NCBI GenBank assembly: GCA_028287345.1
Contig: JAQBPV010000264.1
Span: 1 to 42,164 of the forward strand
DNA from: Gemmatimonadota bacterium
Lineage (GTDB): Bacteria > Gemmatimonadota > Gemmatimonadetes > Gemmatimonadales > Gemmatimonadaceae
Direction of reading: 5' to 3'
Length of the DNA stretch: 42,164 nucleotides
Position numbers and translations under genes: made by a program. The notes beneath the pieces are model-generated. The model had not been told where the DNA came from, searched no databases, and worked only from the letters and a program-made list of their open reading frames with translations. Position 1 is the stretch's first letter, and every line of letters begins with the position of its first letter. Of the stretch, positions 8,324 to 15,992 are shown one piece after another.

Positions 8324-8487
8324 TGACTTGACATGTGAATTGAAATGAATTCGATCTCTGCGCCGATCCAGTGGAGCAGCGCAACAAGAAAAGCCTCTTC
8401 TTTTTCTTCGTCGCCGTGCTGACGAGGGTGCACCGCTTCTGCACCTGTCACGGAGCAAATTCCAACAAATTCACATGATTCAAGTCA
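8324..8487. repeat. Inverted repeat pair between ubiE-like and ubiD-like genes
   Basis: The arm at 8324-8341 reads TGACTTGACATGTGAATT. The arm at 8468-8487, read on the minus strand, is identical except for two extra bases (AT) after TGACTTGA. The 126 bases between them are unusually A/T-rich for this window and include an A/T-rich GAAAAAG-type tract near 8390-8407. No ORF with homology is present. The arms could be paired operators upstream of the ubiD-like gene or ends of a decayed miniature element. Confidence 0.6.
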
Positions 8488-8507
8488 TGGAAGTCGCCGA
8501 AGTGATG

Positions 8508-9263
8508 CTATGATGGCGTTTTCCGCCCAACATGAATCGCGGCGATCCCGAACGAGAGCGACTCCCATCGCACATCCGCGAACCCAGCGGCGCTCATGCG
8601 CGCCGCCAATTCAGGCTCGGCCGGAAAATGCGCCACTGACCGAGGCAGATACCGATACGCCGTGTGATGTCCGCTGATCAATCCACCGATCAGCGGCAGC
8701 AGATGATGAAAGTAGAAGTGATAAAACGTGCGTACGATTGTGGACCTTGGTGTGGTGAATTCGAGGATCACGAACTTTGCACCCGGCTTGAGCACCCGAT
8801 GCACTTCTCGCAACGCCACGTCGAGCGACGCCACATTCCGGATGCCGAATGCCACCGTCGCGCCGTCCATGCTGTCGTCTCGCAGTGGGAGCAACTGCGC
8901 GTCGGCACCGACCGGAGCCAATCGGTCCTTCGGCGCCTTGCCCATGCCGGCCTGCAGCATCGGCACCGCGAAGTCCGCTCCAACGATGAAGCCGCGAAAC
9001 CCCGGCTGCCGAGTCAACTCCGCACCGACGTCCAGTGTTCCCGCGCAGAGGTCGAGATACCGGCCCTCCGGCGCGCGCCCCCATTCGAGCACTCGAAGTG
9101 CCCGCCGGCGCCACATCCGATCGATGTTGAGGCTGAGCAGGTGATTGAGCAGATCATAGCGCGGCGCGATCTCCTCGAACACCGTCCGCACGTACGCGCG
9201 CTTCTCCGATCCACCTTCCGCAGCGAGCTCCGCGCGCCGTTCCTCCACCTCGGTCTGAGACAT
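8508..9263 (-). CDS. menG: Demethylmenaquinone methyltransferase (UbiE/MenG/MqnG type)
   Basis: SAM-dependent C-methyltransferase for the last step of menaquinone (or ubiquinone) synthesis. The 251-residue protein has the UbiE-specific YDLLNHLLSLNIDRMWR near residue 33, the SAM motif I YLDLCAGTLDVG, and the second UbiE signature RNVASLDVALREVHRVLKPG followed by VILEFTTP. The start is the ATG at 9263 (MSQTEVEERRAEL); upstream reading has no homology. It is divergent from the ECF sigma gene. In futalosine-pathway organisms the same methyltransferase family (MqnG) acts after the MqnP, MqnL and MqnM steps, all encoded just downstream on the same strand. Confidence 0.95.
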   Translation of the reverse strand: MSQTEVEERRAELAAEGGSEKRAYVRTVFEEIAPRYDLLNHLLSLNIDRMWRRRALRVLEWGRAPEGRYLDLCAGTLDVGAELTRQPGFRGFIVGADFAVPMLQAGMGKAPKDRLAPVGADAQLLPLRDDSMDGATVAFGIRNVASLDVALREVHRVLKPGAKFVILEFTTPRSTIVRTFYHFYFHHLLPLIGGLISGHHTAYRYLPRSVAHFPAEPELAARMSAAGFADVRWESLSFGIAAIHVGRKTPS

Positions 9264-9390
9264 TCGAGAAAGCTCGCCGGGCGCTACAGGCTGGGCAAGC
9301 ACGCGTCTGGTTTGCAGCGTGAGCCGCACATACTTTTCGGACTGCGCGACGAAAGCTCGACTCTGAGCTGCGCGGTCCCCGCTCTCCCTG

Positions 9391-9993
9391 ATGCTCCGCG
9401 CCCTCGACCTCGCCAACCTCCCCGATGCCGATGTCGTCGCCCTCGCCCTCGAGGGCCGCGACGCAGCGCATCGTGAGCTCATCAAACGATACGAGCGACC
9501 TGTCTTCTCGCTCGTCTTTCGTATGGTGCGCAATCGCGAGCTTGCCGAGGACCTGACGCAGGACACCTTCGTCAAGGTGCTCTCGCACCTGGACCGGTAC
9601 CGCACCGACTTCAAGTTCTCGTCCTGGCTGTTCAAGATCGCCAACAACGTCGCGATCGATCACCTCCGCCGGCGACAGCTCGACACCGTCAGCATCGATG
9701 GCTCGCCCCACGCCACCACCGCCGGCGAGGTGGACTCCTCCCGCTTCGACATCAGCGACGACTCCGAGAACGCCCTCGAGGAGATGGAGGCGAAGGAGCT
9801 GGGCTCGGCCATCGAGCGCGCCATCAGCGGCCTGCGCCCCGAGTACCGATCCTGCATCATGCTCCGCCACGTCGAGGGCCGCTCGTACGAGGAGATCGCC
9901 AGCACCCTCGACCTGCCGCTCGGCACCGTGAAGACCTATATCCATCGCGCCCGGCATGAGCTCCGCCGGGCGCTGGAGCATACCCGGGAATGA
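9391..9993 (+). CDS. ECF-family RNA polymerase sigma factor
   Basis: A 200-residue group 4 sigma factor. Region 2 runs from about residue 25 to 95 (LIKRYERPVFSLVFRMVRN, AEDLTQDTFVKVLSHLDRY, FSSWLFKIANNVAIDHLRR) and recognises the -10 element. An acidic linker follows, then region 4 (LRPEYRSCIMLRHVEGRSYEEIA, PLGTVKTYIHRARHELRRAL), which binds the -35 element. Both helix-turn-helix parts are intact. The ATG at 9391 fits the family start. The anti-sigma gene lies 73 bases downstream, so the pair is a regulator-inhibitor unit. A promoter matching the SigW-type ECF consensus sits between them and may be its own target. Confidence 0.95.
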   Translation: MLRALDLANLPDADVVALALEGRDAAHRELIKRYERPVFSLVFRMVRNRELAEDLTQDTFVKVLSHLDRYRTDFKFSSWLFKIANNVAIDHLRRRQLDTVSIDGSPHATTAGEVDSSRFDISDDSENALEEMEAKELGSAIERAISGLRPEYRSCIMLRHVEGRSYEEIASTLDLPLGTVKTYIHRARHELRRALEHTRE

Positions 9994-10024
9994 ACTTCCA
10001 CCCCGGGATCGTGATTTCTGCCGT

Positions 10025-10051
10025 TGAAACCAAGAACCCTCACCGCGCGTA
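10025..10051 (+). promoter_or_regulatory. ECF (SigW-like) promoter ahead of the anti-sigma gene
   Basis: TGAAAC at 10025-10030 is followed after 17 bases by CGTA at 10048-10051. This is close to the ECF pattern known from Bacillus SigW (TGAAAC, 16-17 bases, CGTA). It lies after the sigma-factor stop and 15 bases before the anti-sigma ATG. If used, it would give the anti-sigma factor and the three envelope genes downstream their own sigma-dependent transcript, an autoregulatory loop. Confidence 0.55.
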
Positions 10052-10066
10052 CAGGGTCCATAGCCC

Positions 10067-10648
10067 ATGAACCACAGACACCTCCTCCCCAACGAAATCG
10101 ACCTTCTGGTCGACGGCGAAGCCGGATTCGGCGTCGCTACGCTTCGTGCGCATATCGATGAATGCGCGGAGTGTCGAGAGCAGGTCGAGGACGCCCGGAT
10201 CGTCGTGGACGCGCTGGAAGCGCTGCCCCACTTCGCCCCGGACTCCCGGCTCGCCGACAGGGTCATGGCGCAGGTGCCGGTGTTCGTGCCGGCTCACGTG
10301 GCCGCGCGAGATTCCGTCGCCCGGTGGCTGCCTCGGGCCGCTCCGGCCCGCGCCGCTGCGGCGGCAATCTTCACCTCGGCGGCCGGCGTCCTCACGCTCG
10401 GCCTCATCTGGCTCGCCACGCAGGGCGACGCAGCTGTCTTCATCACCGGGTTGCTCGGCGACCGGCTCCGCGGTGCGGTGGTCGGAGCAGCGCGAGACCT
10501 GGCGGTTTCCCTTCTTGGCGAATCAGCGCTGGCCGCGCTGCAAGCCACCGGGGCAATCGGCATCTCCCTGCTGCTGGCTGGGTTCGTCCTCACTGCCTTT
10601 GGAACCGTCGCCGGCATCCGGCGACTGGCTGCCGCCGGCCGTCAGTAG
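10067..10648 (+). CDS. Membrane anti-sigma factor with zinc-finger domain
   Basis: A 193-residue protein whose first 50 residues form a ZAS/zf-HC2 anti-sigma domain: the zinc motif HIDECAEC (H-x3-C-x2-C) sits near residues 28-35 and an upstream histidine is available at the N-terminus. This domain normally clamps the ECF sigma factor. Two hydrophobic segments follow (about residues 100-120, AAAIFTSAAGVLTLGLIWLA; and 163-182), placing the protein in the inner membrane with the sigma-binding part inside. It follows the ECF gene and ends one base before the start of the bactofilin-like gene, so it belongs to the same operon. The release signal is unknown. Confidence 0.9.
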   Translation: MNHRHLLPNEIDLLVDGEAGFGVATLRAHIDECAECREQVEDARIVVDALEALPHFAPDSRLADRVMAQVPVFVPAHVAARDSVARWLPRAAPARAAAAAIFTSAAGVLTLGLIWLATQGDAAVFITGLLGDRLRGAVVGAARDLAVSLLGESALAALQATGAIGISLLLAGFVLTAFGTVAGIRRLAAAGRQ

Positions 10649-10649
10649 G

Positions 10650-11735
10650 ATGTCCGCCCGCAATCGCATATTGGTCACCGCGCTCCTTCTTTTTCCTGGA
10701 GCGCTGGTCGCTCAGGGCAGTGCCGCGAGCAAGACCGACCTGAACCGTGATCTCGAGCGCCTTTCCAAGGGCGAGGGAATCGTCGGCGTCCCATCCGCCG
10801 ACAGCGTGGCACCTGGCAGACGCACCATTCCCGCCAACTCCACCGTCCACGGCACTGTCGTCGCGCAGGGCCCCGTTGACGTCTTCGGACGAGTCGAAGG
10901 GACGGTCGTCAGCCTCCGTGGTGACGTCACCGTCCACAGGGGCGGCATCATCACGGGCGACGCACTGGCTGTTGGCGGCCGAGTGAATTCCGACAGCGGT
11001 CAGGTGCTCGGCGAGCTCCGCGCGATGACCGCCCTGCCGGTGGTCCTGAGCGTCGCGAAAGTCGTGGCCGATACGCGCAGTCCGGCGCAGCGCGCGGCCG
11101 ATGCGGCCCGCGTCGTCATCGGCTCATTCGCCATCTTGTTGATTATCGCGCTAGGCGTCCTGCTGTTCGCCGGACCCAACCTCGACGAGGTGGTCGCGAC
11201 AATCCAGCGACAGTTCGCCCGCACGTTCTGGTATGGGGTGCTCGGACAGCTCGTCGTACTTCCCGTGTTGCTGCTCGTCATCGTCGCGTTGGCGCTCACA
11301 ATCATTGGCATCCTGCTCATCCCATTCGCCATCGTCGCCTACGCCATCGCCTGCGCTGGCCTCGTGACGCTCGGATTCCTCGCGGTCTCGCGTCTGGTCG
11401 GCGGCGCCATCTGGCGCGGTGAGAACGCCTCGGCGCGCGCGCGCGCGCTTGGCGCAATGACTATCGGCGTCGCCGTCTTCTTCGTGTTGTGGCTCCTCGC
11501 GTCGCTGATGGTTTGGGCACCCCTCGCCTCCACAGTCGTCCGCGCGGCTGCCGTTGCCGTCACGTGGTCGGCGATGACACTCGGCCTTGGTTCGGCGATC
11601 ATTTCGCGCGCGGGCACGCATCGCCGTATCGCGAGCGGCATTCGGCCCGTCGAGCTCGCCGCCTGGCAGACCCCGACTCCAGTCGCCGGTGTCGTCGCTG
11701 CTCGGCGCACCGTCGGCGCTCGCGAGGCTCACTGA
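10650..11735 (+). CDS. Bactofilin-like polymer-forming domain fused to membrane helices
   Basis: A 361-residue exported or membrane protein. It starts with a signal-like segment (ILVTALLLFPGALVAQ). Residues about 65-125 then give a short right-handed beta-helix of the polymer-forming (bactofilin-like) kind: IPANSTVHGTVVAQGPVDVF, VEGTVVSLRGDVTVHRG. The second half has four to five strongly hydrophobic segments (for example VVLPVLLLVIVALALTIIGI). The translation begins at ATG 10650, one base after the anti-sigma stop, and ends one base before the next gene. By operon position it is a likely target of the ECF system at the cell envelope. The exact role is unknown. Confidence 0.75.
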   Translation: MSARNRILVTALLLFPGALVAQGSAASKTDLNRDLERLSKGEGIVGVPSADSVAPGRRTIPANSTVHGTVVAQGPVDVFGRVEGTVVSLRGDVTVHRGGIITGDALAVGGRVNSDSGQVLGELRAMTALPVVLSVAKVVADTRSPAQRAADAARVVIGSFAILLIIALGVLLFAGPNLDEVVATIQRQFARTFWYGVLGQLVVLPVLLLVIVALALTIIGILLIPFAIVAYAIACAGLVTLGFLAVSRLVGGAIWRGENASARARALGAMTIGVAVFFVLWLLASLMVWAPLASTVVRAAAVAVTWSAMTLGLGSAIISRAGTHRRIASGIRPVELAAWQTPTPVAGVVAARRTVGAREAH

Positions 11736-11736
11736 C

Positions 11737-12591
11737 ATGCGCTCGCTTCGAATGCTCGCCGCGCTCGTGTCGCTCGTGCCCCTGCCGGTGTTCGCGCAGA
11801 GTGCTCCCGCGTGGCGGACGGTCGACATCTCGCGCCAACTGCGCGACACGCAGCCGCAGCGCGTTCGCGTACAGTACGGCGCGGGGCGCGTCGACGTCCG
11901 CGGGACGAGCGATCCCTTCCTCTACACGATGCATCTGCGGTACGACGAGAATCGCTCGGTTCCCCTGCACCGCTACGACGCCGACCAGCGCACCGCGGCC
12001 CTTGGCCTCGAGTCGCGCGGCAGTGGCCTGCGCACCGCGTCGACCAACGGCGAATCGGGCGAGCTGCGACTCACCCTTCCACGCACGGTTCCACTCGACC
12101 TCGATCTCGAGTTCGGCGGCACACAGTCGGTGCTCGACCTGGGTGACATGTCGCTCCAGTCGGTGCGTCTCGAGTGCGGTGCGACGGACGCGATCCTCCT
12201 CTTCTCGCGCCTCAACCGTATCCGCATGCGCGACCTCGAGGTGAATGTCGGCGCGGCCGACTTCAGCGCTCGTCAGCTCGCGAACGCGAATGCCGACCAG
12301 ATTCGCGTGCGCGGCGGTGTCGGCAGCGTCGACCTCGACTTCAGCGGCACCTGGTCGCGCGACCTCACGGTGACGACGCGCCTCGTGCTCGGCAAGCTGA
12401 CGTTGCGCGTTCCTCCTGATGTCGGGGTGCGGGTCGAAGTCCAGCGTGTCGCCGCAGGGTTCGATCACGCCGGCCTGGAGAAGCGCGACGACGGCTGGTA
12501 TTCGCCGAATTACGACTCCGCGCCGTTCAAGCTCAAGGTGCGCGCCGAGACGCTGTTCGGGCAGATCGACGTGCAGCGCTCCACGCGCTGA
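11737..12591 (+). CDS. Exported DUF4097-like beta-repeat protein
   Basis: A 284-residue protein with a clear Sec signal peptide (MRSLRMLAALVSLVPLPVFAQSA). The rest is made of repeated short beta strands with a glycine and asparagine pattern (VRVQYGAGRVDVRG, LECGATDAILLF, VNVGAADFSARQLANA, VRGGVGSVDLDFSG) resembling DUF4097/LiaF 'toastrack' folds found in envelope-stress regulons. It starts at ATG 11737, one base after the preceding stop. No catalytic motif is seen. Its position after the ECF/anti-sigma genes suggests it senses or buffers surface stress, which is an inference. Confidence 0.72.
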   Translation: MRSLRMLAALVSLVPLPVFAQSAPAWRTVDISRQLRDTQPQRVRVQYGAGRVDVRGTSDPFLYTMHLRYDENRSVPLHRYDADQRTAALGLESRGSGLRTASTNGESGELRLTLPRTVPLDLDLEFGGTQSVLDLGDMSLQSVRLECGATDAILLFSRLNRIRMRDLEVNVGAADFSARQLANANADQIRVRGGVGSVDLDFSGTWSRDLTVTTRLVLGKLTLRVPPDVGVRVEVQRVAAGFDHAGLEKRDDGWYSPNYDSAPFKLKVRAETLFGQIDVQRSTR

Positions 12592-12625
12592 GACTGCTGG
12601 CCCGCGCCTTGCCCCGGTGCGGGGC

Positions 12626-13561
12626 ATGGTCATCAAGGGTTACAACGTCGTTCCACTGGTCAAGAAAACCTTCCGCGAGATCGGAGAGGATCGCATTCCG
12701 TCGCTCGCGGCGGAGACGGCGTACTACTTCTTCTTCTCGCTCTTTCCCCTCCTGCTGTTCCTCACGCCGCTGCTCGGCCTCATCGGCAACGGGCGCGAGC
12801 TCATGGAGGCGCTGCTGCAGCGTCTCTCGGCGACCATTCCTTCCGACGCGCTCTCGCTGCTGCGGCGCACGCTCACCGAGATCATCACCACGAGCGGCGG
12901 CGTGGGGATCATGTCCATCGGCGCGCTGCTCGCGGGCTGGTCAGGGTCGAGCATCTTCGGCACGCTGATGGATGCCTTGAACGTCGCATATGACGTCAGC
13001 GAAACGCGTCCGCGATGGAAGCGCATCGGGCTGCGACTCGTTTGCCTGTTCCTCGCCGGCGTGATCGTCCTCGGTGCGACGCTCGTGTTCCTCGAGGGCG
13101 GTCAGATCGCCACGTGGATGGGACACACGCTCCATCTCGGGGTCCTCGGGACGACGGTGTGGATGTTCGTGCAGACGGTCCTCGCGGTGCTGCTCATCGT
13201 CGCGCTGTGCATCACGCTATTCAAGCTGCTGCCCAATGTGCAGCAGCGGTGGCCGCACCTGATCATCGCGTCCGTCGTCACGACGGTGCTCTGGCTCCTC
13301 GCGACACTCCTCTTCCGCGTCTACGTGCAGAACTTCGGCGCGTACAACAAGACGTACGGCACCATCGGCGGCGTCATCGCCCTGCTGTCGTGGATGTACT
13401 ACACCATGCTGGTGCTGCTCGCGGGTGGTGAGTTTGCCTCCGAGCTGCATCACGGCAGTGGTGCGGTGGATCCACTCAAGGGGGCGATCTATCTTGGGCG
13501 GATCGTGTCCGATGAAGGGCCGGGTACGCCGTCGATGAAGAAATACAAGCAGGCGCATTGA
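12626..13561 (+). CDS. YihY/BrkB-family inner-membrane protein
   Basis: A 311-residue integral membrane protein with six hydrophobic segments and the YihY/BrkB landmarks: SLAAETAYYFFFSLFPLLLF near residue 25, GWSGSSIFGTLMDALNVAYD near 100, and the C-terminal GTIGGVIALLSWMYYTMLVL followed by GGEFASEL. The start is ATG 12626 (MVIKGYNVVPLVKK), since homology starts with the cytoplasmic helix; the frame is open further upstream but overlaps the previous gene. The molecular function of YihY is not settled; an old annotation as RNase BN is wrong. It is the last gene of the ECF-led group. About 250 bases with no recognisable feature follow. Confidence 0.92.
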   Translation: MVIKGYNVVPLVKKTFREIGEDRIPSLAAETAYYFFFSLFPLLLFLTPLLGLIGNGRELMEALLQRLSATIPSDALSLLRRTLTEIITTSGGVGIMSIGALLAGWSGSSIFGTLMDALNVAYDVSETRPRWKRIGLRLVCLFLAGVIVLGATLVFLEGGQIATWMGHTLHLGVLGTTVWMFVQTVLAVLLIVALCITLFKLLPNVQQRWPHLIIASVVTTVLWLLATLLFRVYVQNFGAYNKTYGTIGGVIALLSWMYYTMLVLLAGGEFASELHHGSGAVDPLKGAIYLGRIVSDEGPGTPSMKKYKQAH

Positions 13562-13810
13562 CTCTTGTCGCCTCGCGCTAGTCGCGCCGGCCCCGGTAAA
13601 CCAAGGGGAGCGATTATACGGATCCTACGGATGCGTGCCGGATTTGGCCCGCGTACGGGTGAGTTCCGCGCACCAGTGCCGGCCTTCAATCAAAAAAGAA
13701 ATTGCCCTTGTACTGGTCTGCGTCCAGAAGTCGGCCCGAGGTCTGATCCGGCAGTTGTCCGTCAAATCGGTCCAATCCGCTCCCGGCGGTTTCCGCTTTT
13801 CAGATGACCG

Positions 13811-14563
13811 TCAGGGATTGACGCGTAGAACCACACTGTCGCCGCGCGCCGCACCCAGCGTAGCCGCCGCCGACCCGTCGCGAACGGCAATCTCCACAAG
13901 CCCGCTCGACCCCACCAGCGCCACGATCTCACCGGACGCGACGTCGCCATAGGTGCGCCGCATCGGCATCGATCGGCCAGCTACTTCGATCGTCCCTCCG
14001 TGGCGCGCCACCAGGTTGGTCACGAGGTTGCCGAACCGATCGATCGTGATGATCGTGCCGGCGATTCCTCCATCGGGGCGTCGAGTCGCTTCGGAGGTCC
14101 GCCGCACGATGGGCGTTGTACACATCGTGCCGAGTGCGTCGAGCGACACGCCCTGCGCGAGCTTGGCCGCAGCGGGAGCGAAGACGTCCCGACCATGAAA
14201 GGTCGGCGCCGCCGACGCAGGAATCGAGAGCGAAACGCATCGCGCCCCGGGATGCAGCATCGCTGGCGAGAGAATGCCGTTGTCGGGCCCGACGAGGAAC
14301 CGGCCTTCGCTCTCCACCGCGAGCGCCGCGCGTGAACCGCCGACACCTGGATCCACCACGGCGAGATGCACCGTTCCCACTGGAAAGCGATGCCAGTACC
14401 GCGCGAGCGCCAATCGCCCACCTTCGACGTCGTGAGCGGAGACGTCGTGCGCGATGTCGATGAGCGCGCAGTCGGGCGCATTCGCCGCCAGCACACCCTT
14501 CATCTCGCCGACATAGCCGTCCGCAGTTCCGAAATCCGTGAGCAGCGTGATGATGCGCGTCAT
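13811..14563 (-). CDS. SAM hydroxide adenosyltransferase (DUF62)
   Basis: A 250-residue enzyme of the fluorinase-like family that splits S-adenosylmethionine with hydroxide to adenosine and methionine. Family landmarks are present in order: LLTDFGTADGYVGEMKGV at the N-terminus, VVDPGVGGSRAALAV, GPDNGILSPAM, TFHGRDVFAPAAA with the conserved His and Arg of the Asp-Arg-His set, and the C-terminal IDRFGNLVTNL. There is no fluorinase-specific insertion. ATG 14563 is 11 bases after the MATE stop, so it is the third gene of an mrp-MATE-DUF62 operon. Why cells hydrolyse SAM this way is not established. Confidence 0.92.
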   Translation of the reverse strand: MTRIITLLTDFGTADGYVGEMKGVLAANAPDCALIDIAHDVSAHDVEGGRLALARYWHRFPVGTVHLAVVDPGVGGSRAALAVESEGRFLVGPDNGILSPAMLHPGARCVSLSIPASAAPTFHGRDVFAPAAAKLAQGVSLDALGTMCTTPIVRRTSEATRRPDGGIAGTIITIDRFGNLVTNLVARHGGTIEVAGRSMPMRRTYGDVASGEIVALVGSSGLVEIAVRDGSAAATLGAARGDSVVLRVNP

Positions 14564-14574
14564 GCTCCTGGTCC

Positions 14575-15984
14575 TCAGGCGATGGACGTTCGCTTCCAGT
14601 TTCCGGCGCGCCAGATGATCATCATGCCCACCGCGCGCGCCATTGCCGTGAGCGCGATGGTCCACCACAGCCCATTGCTACCATACCGTGCCGCTGCCCA
14701 CGCCGCGACGGGAATTCTGAGCGCGGTGATCGACGTCGAGGTCAGCATCGGCGCCAAGGTGTGCCCCGCGCCGCCCAATGCGCCCTCGAGCACGATCTCC
14801 GTGCAGATGCCCAACTGGGAGAAGGCCGCGATGCGCAAATACTTCGCCCCTTCGGCGATGACCGCTGGATCGTGGCTGAAGATGGACGCGAACTTCTCGG
14901 GGATCAGCAGTTCGACGACACACGCGGCCACACCGAACAGGGTGCAAAACCCCACCGACAACCATCCTGCGCGCTCGGCGCGATCGGGCTTCCCCGCACC
15001 GAGATTCTGCCCGACGATGGCCGCTGTCGCCGCGCCGAAGCCCACGCCGATCATGAACAGCCAGCTCTCCACGCGATGACCGATGCCGAGTGCCGCGAGC
15101 GCCGGCGTGCCGAACTGCGTCGCCGTACGGGTGACCAGCACATAGATCAGCGAGAACACCACACCCGTCACCGCCGTCGGCAGACCGATGCGGACGACCT
15201 GCCGCATCGTTCGCCAATCGGGACGACCGAACTTCAGCACTCCGCGTCGCCCGACGATCGTCAGCCCGAGTGCGAAGGCAACCGCGCGCGTGCCGATCGT
15301 CGCGATGGCTGCGCCAGACATGCCGAGCGCGGGAATCGGGCCCCAACCGACGATCAGCACGGGATCGAGAAAGAGCGTGACACCCACCGACGCGCACAAC
15401 AGGAGAAATGGCGTCCGCGTATCGCCAGCCGCGCGGAACGCGGCGTCCACAGCGAAGAAGCCGAAGATCAGCGGTGCGCCGAGCAGATACGTCGCGAGGT
15501 AGCGGATGCCCAGCGCCGAAACCTCAGGCGGCGCGTGCATGATGCCGAACAGCTTCGGCAGCAGCGGAACGCCGACGATCGTACACAGCGCGCCGAGCAC
15601 CAACGCCAGCAACAGTGCATCTCCGGCGATGCGCGCCGCCTCGGGTGCGCGCCCCTCACCGTATCTGCGCGCCGCAACAGCGGTCAGTCCGACATTGACC
15701 ATCTCGGCAATCGAGATGAGCAGCCAGATCCAGAAGACCGAGGTAGACGCCGCGGCGAGTGCCGTTGAGCCGAGCCGCGTTCCGATCCAGAAGGTGTCGA
15801 CGGAAAAGAACAGCGTCATCAACAGCGACGACGCCACAGCGGGCAATGCGATCCGCGCGATGGTCTGCGGCAGCGGATCGTTGATGAGGTGCGCGGACTC
15901 CCACTCGCTGGTGACCGCGACCGTCGCCAATCCCTCGTGCGGCTCGAGCGGAAGCGAGCTGCCGAGGAGTTGGGATTCTTGCAT
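14575..15984 (-). CDS. MATE-family efflux transporter
   Basis: A 469-residue, 12-helix cation-coupled exporter of the NorM/DinF group. MATE hallmarks include ALPAVASSLLMTLFFSVDTFWIG in helix 1, the GDTRTPF turn (AAFRAAGDTRTPFLLL), GMSGAAIATIGTRAVAF, and the second-half repeat GLPTAVTGVVFSLIYVLVTR. It starts at ATG 15984 with a cytoplasmic tail of about 40 residues. It follows the mrp gene by eight bases. Substrates of MATE proteins (drugs, dyes, metabolites) cannot be predicted from sequence, and the neighbours give no strong hint. Confidence 0.93.
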   Translation of the reverse strand: MQESQLLGSSLPLEPHEGLATVAVTSEWESAHLINDPLPQTIARIALPAVASSLLMTLFFSVDTFWIGTRLGSTALAAASTSVFWIWLLISIAEMVNVGLTAVAARRYGEGRAPEAARIAGDALLLALVLGALCTIVGVPLLPKLFGIMHAPPEVSALGIRYLATYLLGAPLIFGFFAVDAAFRAAGDTRTPFLLLCASVGVTLFLDPVLIVGWGPIPALGMSGAAIATIGTRAVAFALGLTIVGRRGVLKFGRPDWRTMRQVVRIGLPTAVTGVVFSLIYVLVTRTATQFGTPALAALGIGHRVESWLFMIGVGFGAATAAIVGQNLGAGKPDRAERAGWLSVGFCTLFGVAACVVELLIPEKFASIFSHDPAVIAEGAKYLRIAAFSQLGICTEIVLEGALGGAGHTLAPMLTSTSITALRIPVAAWAAARYGSNGLWWTIALTAMARAVGMMIIWRAGNWKRTSIA

Positions 15985-15992
15985 GATGCCGA

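Noticed and set aside
8282-8458. N-terminal extension of the UbiD-like protein from the ATG at 8458
   Set aside because: The extra 59 residues are Arg/Cys-rich without homology and run through the inverted repeat; the GTG at 8281 fits the family start.
13562-13810. Search for an RNA gene or riboswitch in the YihY/DUF62 spacer
   Set aside because: No tRNA-like cloverleaf, known riboswitch core or strong hairpin could be recognised by eye.
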